Positions 13,874 to 21,430 of a stretch of 23,221 nt of DNA are shown here, one piece after another. Numbering within the stretch: position 1 is the stretch's first letter; each line of letters begins with the position of its first letter. The translations under genes and the position numbers were made by a program. The notes beneath the pieces are model-generated. The model was not told the DNA's origin and did no database searches. It was given only the letters and a program-made list of their open reading frames with translations. This DNA is from JBQLZQ01 sp052168355 (GTDB taxonomy: Bacteria; Pseudomonadota; Alphaproteobacteria; DSM-16000; Inquilinaceae). The DNA is taken from NCBI GenBank assembly GCA_052168355.1, contig JBQLZQ010000050.1, forward strand, positions 1 through 23,221, in the 5' to 3' direction.

Positions 13874-14780
13874 GAGGGCCGCCGTTTTCGGGCTTTCCCT
13901 GGTTCGAAACGGTCTCTTGGCCGTCCTGGTGCCGGGGGTGTTCGGCGGCGCCATGGCCGCGGATCCGGCGTCGCCCGACCCCGCGGTGCGGGGAGAATAT
14001 GTTTTCGACGCCGCCGGTTGCGCCGGGTGTCACACCGCCGAGGCCGACGACGCCCGGCCCCTGGCCGGCGGAAGGGTCCTAGAAACCCCGTTCGGTGTGT
14101 TCTACGGACCCAACATCACACCGGACGAAACCCACGGCATCGGCGCATGGGAACAGGCGGATCTGCGCCGCGCCCTGCGCGAGGGACGATCGCCGGCCGG
14201 CCACGTCTATTTCCCGGCCTTTCCCTATACCTCCTACACCGGCATGTCGGACGCGGACATCGCCGATCTGTGGGCTTATCTCCAGACGGTCGAACCGGTA
14301 GCGCAACCCAACCGCGAGCATGAGCTTAGGGCACCGTTCGGGTGGCGGTGGCTGGTGCCGATATGGCGGCTGCTTTATTTCGACCCGGCCGAAGCACCGG
14401 AGCCGTCCGGTGACGCGCCGACCCCTGACAGGGGCGCCTACCTGGTCGAGGTGCTGGGCCATTGCGGCCAATGCCATACGCCGCGCGGGCTGCTGGGCGC
14501 CATGGACGAAGACGCCCACCTGGCGGGAACCGATGCCGGTCCCGAAGGCGGGCGGATCCCCAACATCACCCCCCATCCGGAGGCTGGCATCGGCGACTGG
14601 AGCGAAGGCGATATCGCGTTTTTTCTGGAACTTGGCATGATGCCGGACGGGGATTTCGCGGGCGGCGGGATGGGCGAAGTGATTTCCAACTCGACCTCCC
14701 GGCTTACGGAGGCGGATCGGCGCGCCATCGCCGCCTATCTCCTGGCCTTGCCGCCGATCGGTCCGGGGGCGGCGAACTGA
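13836..14780 (+). CDS. Exported diheme cytochrome c
   Basis: A protein of about 314 residues. A basic stretch (KTRR, 11-14) and hydrophobic segment end in AMA|AD near 39-42, a signal peptide. Two class I haem domains follow: CAGCH at 62-66 and CGQCH at 210-214, with NITPDE...GIGAW and NITPHPE...GIGDW segments in each half. This repeated NIT.P...GIG.W pattern is typical of diheme cytochromes c that accept electrons from periplasmic dehydrogenases or serve thiosulphate-type oxidation. Partner enzyme unknown. The start is unclear. GTG 13836 (or TTG 13824) lies inside the cytochrome c' gene, while a consensus AGGAGGG at 13872-13878 has no canonical start codon at the proper distance. The gene is thus coupled to cytochrome c'. 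Confidence 0.88.
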   Translation: MEDVTKPTASKTRRAAVFGLSLVRNGLLAVLVPGVFGGAMAADPASPDPAVRGEYVFDAAGCAGCHTAEADDARPLAGGRVLETPFGVFYGPNITPDETHGIGAWEQADLRRALREGRSPAGHVYFPAFPYTSYTGMSDADIADLWAYLQTVEPVAQPNREHELRAPFGWRWLVPIWRLLYFDPAEAPEPSGDAPTPDRGAYLVEVLGHCGQCHTPRGLLGAMDEDAHLAGTDAGPEGGRIPNITPHPEAGIGDWSEGDIAFFLELGMMPDGDFAGGGMGEVISNSTSRLTEADRRAIAAYLLALPPIGPGAAN

Positions 14781-15018
14781 GAACGGTCGATTCTCGTCGC
14801 CCGACCGCCGTTCCGGGTACCGAATCAGTCATCCTTACGTCGGCTTTCCCAGACCGCATGCCGCTGGCGCGGGTTTTTGGGGCAGGCGCCACGCCCGAGC
14901 CTCCACCTTTTCCCTTGAAATTCGACCGCGGGTAGCCAGGGGGCCCAGAGTAACTTCAGGAAGGTGCCTGGAGCGGTCCGATCGGTCGCGGGGGGCCGGC
15001 CGCGCCAAGGATACCGCC

Positions 15019-15120
15019 ATGTCTGTCAAGGTTTCGACCATGCAGAAATCCAGGCTTCGTCCCTGGATTGGCGGGGCCGCAAAAGTAGGATGGATTCGTA
15101 TGACTATTGAACGAAATTAA
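15019..15120 (+). CDS. Possible 33-residue small protein or leader peptide
   Basis: ATG 15019 is preceded by AAGGA (15007-15011) with 7-base spacing, and the frame runs to TAA at 15118-15120. The peptide is basic (Lys, Arg rich) with two Trp residues, beginning MSVKVSTMQKS and ending TIERN. It lies before the symporter promoter, so it would need its own promoter, which I do not see. Short frames with chance ribosome sites are common, so this is only a candidate. Confidence 0.25.
   Translation: MSVKVSTMQKSRLRPWIGGAAKVGWIRMTIERN
15047..15069. other. Perfect 8-bp inverted repeat
   Basis: AATCCAGG (15047-15054) and CCTGGATT (15062-15069) are perfect complements around a 7-base loop. It lies inside the possible small ORF and is not followed by T residues, so it may be an RNA structure or a protein-binding site. 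Confidence 0.4.
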
Positions 15121-15176
15121 CGACTTTCACAACACCCGTTGTTGTCGTATAGCGGATCGCAACCGCGGCTGGGGAT

Positions 15177-15216
15177 TTCATCGTACCGATAATTCCCGGT
15201 ATAATACGTATATAAT
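15177..15216 (+). promoter_or_regulatory. Promoter region of the symporter operon with two TATAAT boxes
   Basis: A perfect TATAAT at 15200-15205 has TTCATC (15177-15182) 17 bases upstream, a weak -35 box. A second perfect TATAAT is at 15211-15216. Between them lies the palindrome ATACGTAT. The weak -35 suggests activator dependence. The start of transcription would leave a leader of about 80-90 bases before ATG 15304. Confidence 0.55.
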
Positions 15217-15303
15217 TGCGGAACCACGAGTCTGTCACCTAGCCTGAGCCATTAACGGGCGTCCCCCGTCGGGGCGTCGCCATAGACCACGGGGAGGACA
15301 TTC

Positions 15304-15588
15304 ATGGCGGAAGATGTCTCGAACGCGCCGCGCCAAACGGGTGAAAACAACGCTTACTGGTCGGCCAACATCCGCATCATCACGATCTGCCTGATCATTT
15401 GGGCATTGGTCAGCTTCGGTTTTGGCATCCTGCTGCGCCCGCTGTTGTCGGGCATTTCGATCGGCGGCACCGACCTTGGCTTCTGGTTTGCCCAGCAGGG
15501 GTCGATCCTGGTCTTTCTGGCGCTGATCTTCTTCTATGCCTGGCGGATGAACCGGCTGGACCGCGAACACGGCGTCGAGGAGAATTGA
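15304..15588 (+). CDS. DUF4212 small subunit of a sodium:solute symporter
   Basis: A 94-residue inner-membrane protein with two transmembrane helices (about 22-45 and 60-81) and charged ends. It matches the small DUF4212 family, which is encoded directly before VC_2705-type sodium:solute symporters and is regarded as their accessory subunit. Typical features are NAYWSANIRI before helix 1 and FAQQGSILVFL...YAWRMNRLD in helix 2. A strong GGGGAGGA site precedes ATG 15304 by about 6 bases. The symporter gene begins 4 bases after its stop. Confidence 0.9.
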   Translation: MAEDVSNAPRQTGENNAYWSANIRIITICLIIWALVSFGFGILLRPLLSGISIGGTDLGFWFAQQGSILVFLALIFFYAWRMNRLDREHGVEEN

Positions 15589-15592
15589 GACC

Positions 15593-17377
15593 ATGGATCA
15601 ATATGTCCTGAACCTGCTGGTTATTGGCGCCACCTTCGCGCTCTATATCGGCATCGCGATCTGGGCCCGGGCCGGCTCCACCTCGGAATTCTATGCCGCC
15701 TCGCGCGGTGTTCACCCCGTCACCAACGGCATGGCGACCGCGGCCGACTGGATGTCGGCGGCGTCGTTCATCTCGATGGCCGGGCTGATTGCCTTCGTCG
15801 GCTACGGCAACTCCTCCTATCTGATGGGGTGGACCGGCGGCTACGTCCTGCTGGCGCTGTTGCTGGCGCCCTACTTGCGCAAGTTCGGCAAGTTCACGGT
15901 GCCGGAATTCATCGGCGACCGGTTCTACAGCCGCACCGCGCGGATGGTCGCCGTGATTTGCCTCATCGTCACGTCCGTGACTTACGTGATCGGGCAGATG
16001 ACCGGCGTCGGTGTCGCTTTCTCGCGCTTTCTCGAGGTCGAGAACGCCACCGGGCTGCTGATCGGCGCGGCGGTGGTCTTCGTGTACGCCGTGCTGGGCG
16101 GCATGAAGGGGATCACCTATACCCAGGTGGCGCAGTACGTGGTTCTCATCACGGCCTACACCATCCCGGCGATCTTCATCTCCCTGCAACTGACCGGCAA
16201 TCCGATCCCAGGCCTGGGGCTGTTCAGCGAGCATCAGGCCACGGGTGTCCCGTTGCTGCAACGGCTCAACGAAGTGCTTGCCGATCTGGGGTTCGCGCAA
16301 TACACCGCGCAGAACACCTCGCCGGCCTCCGTCATCAATATGACCCTGTTCACCCTGTCGCTGATGATCGGGACGGCGGGTCTGCCGCATGTGATCATCC
16401 GCTTCTTCACCGTGCCGAAGGTCTCCGACGCCCGCTGGTCGGCGGGCTGGGCCCTGGTTTTCATCGCGCTTTTGTACCTGACCGCCCCGGCCGTGGGCGC
16501 GATGGCGCGGCTTAACATCGCCGACACCCTTTGGCCGAACGGCATAGAGGGCGACGCGCTGGATCTGAGCGCGCGCCCCGACTGGATGGATACCTGGGAG
16601 ACGACGGGTCTGCTCGGCTTCGAGGACAAGAATGGCGATGGCCGCATCCAGTACTACAACGACGCCAACCCCGAGATTCAGGCGTTGGCGGCGGAGCGGG
16701 GCTGGCAGGGCAATGAGCTGACGACGTTCAACCAGGACATCCTGGTTCTGGCCAACCCGGAGATCGCGCAGCTTCCGGGCTGGGTGATCGCGCTGGTCGC
16801 GGCCGGCGGTCTGGCGGCCGCCCTGTCCACGGCCGCCGGTCTGCTGCTGGCCATCTCGGGCGCCGTCAGCCACGACGTCATCAAGGGCTGGTTCAACCCG
16901 CAGATCTCAGAAAAGGGCGAACTGATGTGGGCGCGCATCGCCATGGCCTCGGCCATCGTGGTCGCCACCTATCTTGGCCTCAACCCGCCGGGCTTCGCCG
17001 CTCAGACGGTGGCCTTGGCCTTCGGTCTGGCGGCGGCGACCATCTTCCCGGCGCTGATGATGGGTATCTTCTCCACCCGCATCAACGATGTGGGCGCCGT
17101 GGCGGGGATGCTGACCGGTCTTTTCTTCACGACGGTCTACATCTTCCTGCACAAGGGCTGGTTCTTCATCCCCGGGACGAACCAGTTCCCCGACACGATC
17201 GAAGGGTCGCTGCTTGGTATCCAGTCGACCGCCATCGGTTCCGTCGGCGCGCTGCTCAATTTCGCCGTGGCCTACGCGGTCTCGGCGAAGACCAAGAGCC
17301 CGCCGATCGAAGTCCAACAGTTGGTCGAGAGCATCCGGGTGCCGCGTGGCGCCGCCGCGGCCGCGATCGACCACTAA
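15593..17377 (+). CDS. Sodium:solute symporter, ActP/VC_2705-type
   Basis: A 594-residue inner-membrane transporter of the SSS family with about 13 hydrophobic helices. The family segment RGVHPVTNGMATAADWMSAA (38-57) and GGLAAALSTAAGLLLAISGA near 407-426 are present. It is most like the acetate/monocarboxylate permease ActP and its VC_2705 branch, importing a short carboxylate with sodium. A periplasm- or cytoplasm-facing loop between helices carries an extra segment of about 85 residues (310-395). It includes the EF-hand-like loop DKNGDGRIQYYN (345-356), with Asp at 1, Asn at 3, Asp at 5 and Gly at 6. The position-12 residue is Asn rather than Glu. The small subunit is encoded directly upstream. 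The exact substrate is not shown by the sequence. Confidence 0.9.
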   Translation: MDQYVLNLLVIGATFALYIGIAIWARAGSTSEFYAASRGVHPVTNGMATAADWMSAASFISMAGLIAFVGYGNSSYLMGWTGGYVLLALLLAPYLRKFGKFTVPEFIGDRFYSRTARMVAVICLIVTSVTYVIGQMTGVGVAFSRFLEVENATGLLIGAAVVFVYAVLGGMKGITYTQVAQYVVLITAYTIPAIFISLQLTGNPIPGLGLFSEHQATGVPLLQRLNEVLADLGFAQYTAQNTSPASVINMTLFTLSLMIGTAGLPHVIIRFFTVPKVSDARWSAGWALVFIALLYLTAPAVGAMARLNIADTLWPNGIEGDALDLSARPDWMDTWETTGLLGFEDKNGDGRIQYYNDANPEIQALAAERGWQGNELTTFNQDILVLANPEIAQLPGWVIALVAAGGLAAALSTAAGLLLAISGAVSHDVIKGWFNPQISEKGELMWARIAMASAIVVATYLGLNPPGFAAQTVALAFGLAAATIFPALMMGIFSTRINDVGAVAGMLTGLFFTTVYIFLHKGWFFIPGTNQFPDTIEGSLLGIQSTAIGSVGALLNFAVAYAVSAKTKSPPIEVQQLVESIRVPRGAAAAAIDH

Positions 17378-17380
17378 GGC

Positions 17381-17428
17381 TCTGGCGGGCGGCCCGCTTC
17401 TCGCAGAGGAAGGGCCGCCCGCGCCAGA
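17381..17428 (+). other. Long stem just after the symporter stop
   Basis: TCTGGC then GGGCGGCCC (17381-17395) pairs with GGGCCGCCC then GCCAGA (17412-17428), 15 pairs with small bulges and a 16-base loop. It starts 4 bases after the stop codon and could protect the upstream mRNA from 3' exonucleases. Confidence 0.55.
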
Positions 17429-17435
17429 AGATACG

Positions 17436-17473
17436 GCCTGCCCCGGAACAGAACCGGGGCAGGCTGGTTTTTT
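17436..17473 (+). terminator. Intrinsic terminator inside the operon
   Basis: GCCTGCCCCGG (17436-17446) pairs perfectly with CCGGGGCAGGC (17454-17464), 11 pairs with a 7-base loop, followed by TGG and six T (17468-17473). This is a textbook Rho-independent terminator. The next start codon is only 12 bases further (17485), leaving no space for a promoter. Confidence 0.85.
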
Positions 17474-17484
17474 CGGGAGGGGCG

Positions 17485-19308
17485 ATGGACCTGGAGTCAG
17501 AAACCGTCACGCAATTCCTCTCCGGGATACATCCTTACGACACGTTGCCGCCCGATGAGCTGAAGGCCCTGAGCGAGGCGTTCCGGATCCGGGAGTGCGC
17601 GGCCGGAACCCAGGTCTACGGTTTTGGCGAGCGGCTGGAGGGGCTCTACGTCATCCTGTCCGGCGCGGTCGCGGTCACCGACGAGTCGGGCGCGCCGATT
17701 TCGCTCCTGGGCCCTCGCAACTCGTTCGGGGAGCGGGGTTTGCTGCGCGACGGACTGGCCGCGGCAAATACCCAGACCGTTGAACCGGCCCGCCTTCTGG
17801 TTCTGCCCGCCGCGCGCTTTTCCGCGCTGCTTGACACGCATCCAGCGTTTCGGCGGTTCTTTACCAGGTCGCAGGGTTCGTCCGACGCCGCGGCCGACCT
17901 TACAAACACGCGCGTCGATGCGCTGATGACCGCCGATCCCGTGACGGTGGGTCCCGATATGACCGTGAACGAGGCGGCGCGGCTGATGCGCGATCGCCGT
18001 ATCTCGTCGCTGGGCGTGGACCGGAGCGGGCGGCTTGTCGGCATTCTCACCGTACGCGATCTGGCGTCGCGGGTGGTGGCCGATGGGCTGTCGGGCGAAA
18101 CGCCGGTATCGCAGGTCATGACGGCCGATCCGATCAGCCTTCCGGCATCGTCGATCGGATCGGATGTCCTTCACATGATGATGGAACGGGGCGTCGGCCA
18201 CGTTCCGATCGTCGAGGGAGAGCGGCTGGTCGGCATGGTCACCCAGACCGATCTGACGCGGTTCCAGGCCATGTCCTCGGCCGAGACGATCGCCGAGGTC
18301 GTCAAGGCCCAGGATGCGGAGACGTTGGCCGGCGTCACCGCGCGCATCCCCCAGCTTCTCGCCCAGCTTGTCGGCGCGGGGCAGCGGCACGAGGTGGTCA
18401 CGCGGCTGATCACCGACATCGCCGACGCGGTGACCCGTCGCCTGTTGGTCCTGGCCGAGGCGCGGCTGGGGCCGCCGCCGGTTCCATACCTCTGGCTCGC
18501 CTGCGGCAGCCAGGGCCGGCAGGAACAGTCCGGCGTCTCGGACCAGGACAATGTCCTCATGCTCGACGATGCGGTGACGGCCGACGATCTGCGCTATTTC
18601 GACGACCTCGCCGCCTTCGTCACCGCTGGACTGGATCGGGCCGGCTATGTCTTCTGCCCTGGCGAGATGATGGCCAGCAACCCGCGCTGGCGTCAGCCAG
18701 TCCGTGTTTGGCGCGACTATTTCGCGGGCTGGATCGCGTCGCCCAGCCCCGAGGCGCGGATGCTGGCGTCGGTCATGTTCGACCTGCGCCCGATCGGCGG
18801 TACGGTCGGCCTGTTCTCGGATCTGCGGGAGGACACGCTGCGCATGGCCGCGTCGAACAGCATCTTCGTGGCGCATATGGTGGCCAACTCGTTGACCCAT
18901 GCGCCACCCCTGGGCCTGCTGCGGGGCTTCGCCACGGTCCGACGGGGCGAGCACCGCAACCTGCTGGACATGAAGCTGAACGGCGTGGTGCCGGTGGTGG
19001 ATCTGGGGCGGATCTATACCCTGACCGGCCGGCTTGCGCCGGTGAATACCCGCGCCCGGCTGCAGGCGGCGCGGGCCGCCGGCCTGATCAGCGAAGGCGG
19101 CGGACGCGACCTGATCGGCGCCTACGACCTGATTGCCCGAAGCCGTCTGAACCATCAGGCGCGGCAGGTCCGTGCCGGCGCCAAGCCCGACAACTTCCTG
19201 CCGGTGGGCGATTTGTCCGACTTCGAACGCAGTCATCTGCGCGACGCCTTCGTCGTCGTGCGCACGATGCAATCGGCCGTCGGTCAGGGCCGCGGCACGC
19301 TGACATGA
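17485..19308 (+). CDS. cNMP-binding/CBS/DUF294 nucleotidyltransferase-like protein
   Basis: A 607-residue cytoplasmic protein in three parts. Residues about 12-125 form a cyclic-nucleotide-binding beta-barrel (PRNSFGERGLLRDG at 77-90 is the phosphate-binding cassette). Residues about 143-262 are a CBS pair (two similar VDALMTADPVTV and VSQVMTADPISL starts), an adenine-nucleotide sensor. Residues about 285-430 are the DUF294 nucleotidyltransferase-like domain with GSQGRQE (341-347) and SDQDN (352-356), which resemble the catalytic GS...D.D of GlnD. The DUF294_C helical domain follows to about 600. Such proteins are recurrently encoded beside ActP/VC_2705 symporters and are thought to regulate them, but the modified target is unknown. 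The site GGGAGGGG lies 2-9 bases before ATG 17485, immediately after a terminator. Key catalytic acidic residues are present. Confidence 0.9.
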   Translation: MDLESETVTQFLSGIHPYDTLPPDELKALSEAFRIRECAAGTQVYGFGERLEGLYVILSGAVAVTDESGAPISLLGPRNSFGERGLLRDGLAAANTQTVEPARLLVLPAARFSALLDTHPAFRRFFTRSQGSSDAAADLTNTRVDALMTADPVTVGPDMTVNEAARLMRDRRISSLGVDRSGRLVGILTVRDLASRVVADGLSGETPVSQVMTADPISLPASSIGSDVLHMMMERGVGHVPIVEGERLVGMVTQTDLTRFQAMSSAETIAEVVKAQDAETLAGVTARIPQLLAQLVGAGQRHEVVTRLITDIADAVTRRLLVLAEARLGPPPVPYLWLACGSQGRQEQSGVSDQDNVLMLDDAVTADDLRYFDDLAAFVTAGLDRAGYVFCPGEMMASNPRWRQPVRVWRDYFAGWIASPSPEARMLASVMFDLRPIGGTVGLFSDLREDTLRMAASNSIFVAHMVANSLTHAPPLGLLRGFATVRRGEHRNLLDMKLNGVVPVVDLGRIYTLTGRLAPVNTRARLQAARAAGLISEGGGRDLIGAYDLIARSRLNHQARQVRAGAKPDNFLPVGDLSDFERSHLRDAFVVVRTMQSAVGQGRGTLT

Positions 19309-19333
19309 TCCGGGCAGGCAGGGGCGGCCAGGC

Positions 19334-19852
19334 ATGGTCTTTGAACTGATCGCCGTGATCGTCGCCGGGTTCGCGGCGGCCGGCGTGGTGTTGATGGTCA
19401 ATCACCTGACGGGCGGCCGGCTGCCGCGCTGGCTGACACCAGTCGGCGCCGGCGCCGCGATGCTCGCGATGACGATCTACAGCGAATACGCCTGGTTCGA
19501 TCGGACGCGGTCGGCGCTGCCGGGCGACGTCGTGGTCGCCCGGACGGTCGAGGATCGGGCGGTCTATCGCCCGTGGACCTATGCGGTGCCGTACGTCGAT
19601 CGCTTCATCGCCGTCGACCGCGCCTCGATCCGGCGCAACGACGCGGCCCCGGGTCAGATCATGGTCGATCTTCTGGTGTTCGGTCGGTGGGCGCCCGTGC
19701 GCAGGGTGCCGGTCCTGATGGATTGCGACACTCCGCGCCGCGCCGATTTGGTGGACGAGGTGCAGTTCGATGCCGACGGCCGGGTGACAAACGCCGACTG
19801 GCGCGCGCTGGACAGCGACGACCAGGTGTTTCGGACCGTCTGCGAACCGTAA
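19334..19852 (+). CDS. Small membrane protein of unknown function
   Basis: A 172-residue protein with two predicted transmembrane helices at the N-terminus (about 3-22 and 33-49). A soluble domain (about 60-170) follows, with a strand-rich pattern (VVVARTVEDRAVYRPW, VPYVDRFIAVDR, IMVDLLVFGRW). It has one cysteine pair candidate (Cys near 133 and Cys near 170) that could bond if the domain is periplasmic. I do not recognise a family. It lies between the DUF294 protein and the exonuclease with short gaps (25 and 13 bases), so it belongs to the same operon. ATG 19334 is preceded by AGGGGCGGCCAGGC, a moderate ribosome site. Confidence 0.75.
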   Translation: MVFELIAVIVAGFAAAGVVLMVNHLTGGRLPRWLTPVGAGAAMLAMTIYSEYAWFDRTRSALPGDVVVARTVEDRAVYRPWTYAVPYVDRFIAVDRASIRRNDAAPGQIMVDLLVFGRWAPVRRVPVLMDCDTPRRADLVDEVQFDADGRVTNADWRALDSDDQVFRTVCEP

Positions 19853-19865
19853 GGGGGCCTGCGAG

Positions 19866-21284
19866 ATGTCGAACCGGATAAGCCTGCGGCTTCGCGTCTT
19901 CCTGATGTTCGCGGCGCTTGGTCTGGGTGGCGCGCTGGTGGCCGTCGGCGCGTTGGCGTGGGCCTATGGTCGGACCGGACTGTCCGAGGCGTTGGCGGGC
20001 TTTGTCATGGCCGGCGTGATCTCGGTTTTCGGAATCGTTGCGCTGACGGCGTTGATCTGGCTGCTGTTCGACGACAATGTCGCCAAGCCGATCCAGCGTC
20101 TGGCGGCCGATCTGCGGGCGCGCGCGCACAGCGGCGTGGCCGGCCGCATCGACTCGAACATGGCGCGCCATCTGGGCGATCTGGCGCCGGCGGCGTTGGC
20201 CGTCACGGCCGAGCTGGAGCGCGCCACCATCGATACGGCCCAGATCGTCGCCGAGGAGACCGCGCGGCTGGAAAGCGAGAGGGAACGCCTGACCGCGATC
20301 CTGTCGCAGGTGCCGGTGGCGGTGCTGCTGTTCAGCCCGGACGGCCGCGTGATCCTGTACGACGGCCAGACCGCATCGCTGTTGGGCCACGACCACCCGC
20401 TGGGGCTGAACCGCCCGGTCACCGACTATCTCGACGCGGGTCAGCTGTCCCAGGCCCGTGCCGCGCTCGACCACGGCGAGGCGGACGCCCACGTCTTCAC
20501 CCTGGCGGATGTCGAGGGCACGCGCCTTTTCCAGGCGACGCTTCGGCGGCTGGGTCCCGAGGCCGGTTTCATGCTCAGCCTCGAGACGGAGGGCGCCGAG
20601 GCCCTGGCCCGCCCGCTGGTCTTCGACTTCGCCCTGATCGACCGGCAGGCGCACCCCGACATAGACGGCACGCCTTTGGCCGACCTGACCTATGTCGTTT
20701 TCGACACCGAGACGACCGGCCTGGACCCGCGCCGCGACGCGGTCGTGCAGCTGGCCGCGGTGCGCGTTGTCAACGGGCGGCTGATCGAGGGCGAGACCTT
20801 CGACACGCTGGTCGACCCCGGTTGCCCGATCCCGCCCAGCTCGACCCGAATTCACGGCATCGACGACTCGATGGTGCAGGACGCTCCCGACATGCAGAGC
20901 GTATGCCGGCGCTTCGAGCGCTTCTGCTGCGGCGCGGTCCTGGTTGCGCACAACGCCGTCTTCGATCTGACGTTGCTCCAACGATGCGGGGTCGGGCGGT
21001 TCGATCATCCGGTCCTCGACACCGTGCTGCTATCGGCGGAGCTGTTCGGGACCGAGGCGGATCACACCCTTGATGCCATCGCCGAAAGGCTGGGGGTACC
21101 GTTGGACGAGACGGTGCGGCACACCGCGATTGGCGACGCCGTGGCCACGGCCCAGGCGCTGCGGCGCATGCTGCCGATGCTTCGCGCCCGCGGCATCGTC
21201 ACCTTCGGCGATGTGGCGACGGCGATGCGCAGGCACAACAACCTGTGTCCCGACCCCAACGGTCTTCGGCCCGGGCGCGCCTGA
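19866..21284 (+). CDS. Membrane-anchored PAS-like and DnaQ-type 3'-5' exonuclease
   Basis: A 472-residue protein. Two transmembrane helices at about 11-33 and 47-68 anchor it. A HAMP-like helical segment (70-120) and a coiled stretch (118-145) lead to a PAS-like domain (about 143-245) that starts LTAILSQVPVAVLLFSPDG. Residues 274-440 are a DEDDh exonuclease with all five catalytic residues: Asp280 and Glu282 (FDTETTGLD), Asp367 (HNAVFD), His419 and Asp424 (HTAIGDA). This is the fold of the proofreading subunit of DNA polymerase III, but the membrane-sensor architecture argues for a signalling or nucleotide-degrading role. It sits in an operon with a symporter and a nucleotidyltransferase-like protein. 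ATG 19866 follows an AAGGGGG site. All parts look intact. Confidence 0.88.
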   Translation: MSNRISLRLRVFLMFAALGLGGALVAVGALAWAYGRTGLSEALAGFVMAGVISVFGIVALTALIWLLFDDNVAKPIQRLAADLRARAHSGVAGRIDSNMARHLGDLAPAALAVTAELERATIDTAQIVAEETARLESERERLTAILSQVPVAVLLFSPDGRVILYDGQTASLLGHDHPLGLNRPVTDYLDAGQLSQARAALDHGEADAHVFTLADVEGTRLFQATLRRLGPEAGFMLSLETEGAEALARPLVFDFALIDRQAHPDIDGTPLADLTYVVFDTETTGLDPRRDAVVQLAAVRVVNGRLIEGETFDTLVDPGCPIPPSSTRIHGIDDSMVQDAPDMQSVCRRFERFCCGAVLVAHNAVFDLTLLQRCGVGRFDHPVLDTVLLSAELFGTEADHTLDAIAERLGVPLDETVRHTAIGDAVATAQALRRMLPMLRARGIVTFGDVATAMRRHNNLCPDPNGLRPGRA

Positions 21285-21379
21285 ATATCGGGGGGCGACC
21301 ATCGGCGTGGTCCCGGACCGCTGAGCGCGAACGAGGCAAGCGGCTGGCGATCCGCGCCGATATGGTCAAGGATGCATAG

Positions 21380-21401
21380 GAGCCTATTTCGAGACAGGCT
21401 C
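21380..21401 (+). terminator. Weak hairpin after the exonuclease gene
   Basis: GAGCCT (21380-21385) pairs with AGGCTC (21396-21401) around a 10-base loop, followed by TCTAAG. It lies in the 146-base gap before the PPK2 gene. The stem is short and there is no long T-run, so the call is weak. Confidence 0.25.
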
Positions 21402-21430
21402 TCTAAGCCACCTGAACCGGCGAGGACCGC

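Larger units (their letters stand above)
14781..15303 (+). other. Intergenic region of 523 bases with promoter elements, a hairpin and one possible small ORF
   Basis: The first 200 bases are G/C-rich and show nothing I can name; no T-run terminator follows the cytochrome gene. From about 15080 the composition turns A/T-rich and holds the symporter promoter (15177-15216). An inverted repeat ACAAC-accc-GTTGT lies in 15129-15143. A possible 33-codon ORF and an internal hairpin are listed separately. Confidence 0.4.

Noticed and set aside
15177..15230. Sigma-54 promoter for the symporter operon
   Set aside because: A TTGC is present at 15216-15219, but the required GG about 10 bases upstream of the GC is absent, so the -24/-12 pattern does not fit.
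15410..16873. Minus-strand open frame of about 490 codons opposite the symporter
   Set aside because: Rich in Arg, Gln, His and Gly without domain features; the plus strand encodes a clear transporter.
17497..19401. Minus-strand open frame of about 630 codons opposite the cNMP/CBS/DUF294 gene
   Set aside because: No motif and shadow-like composition; the opposite gene has three recognisable domains.
19659..21008. Minus-strand open frame opposite the exonuclease
   Set aside because: Shadow of the exonuclease gene; no recognisable domain or start signal.
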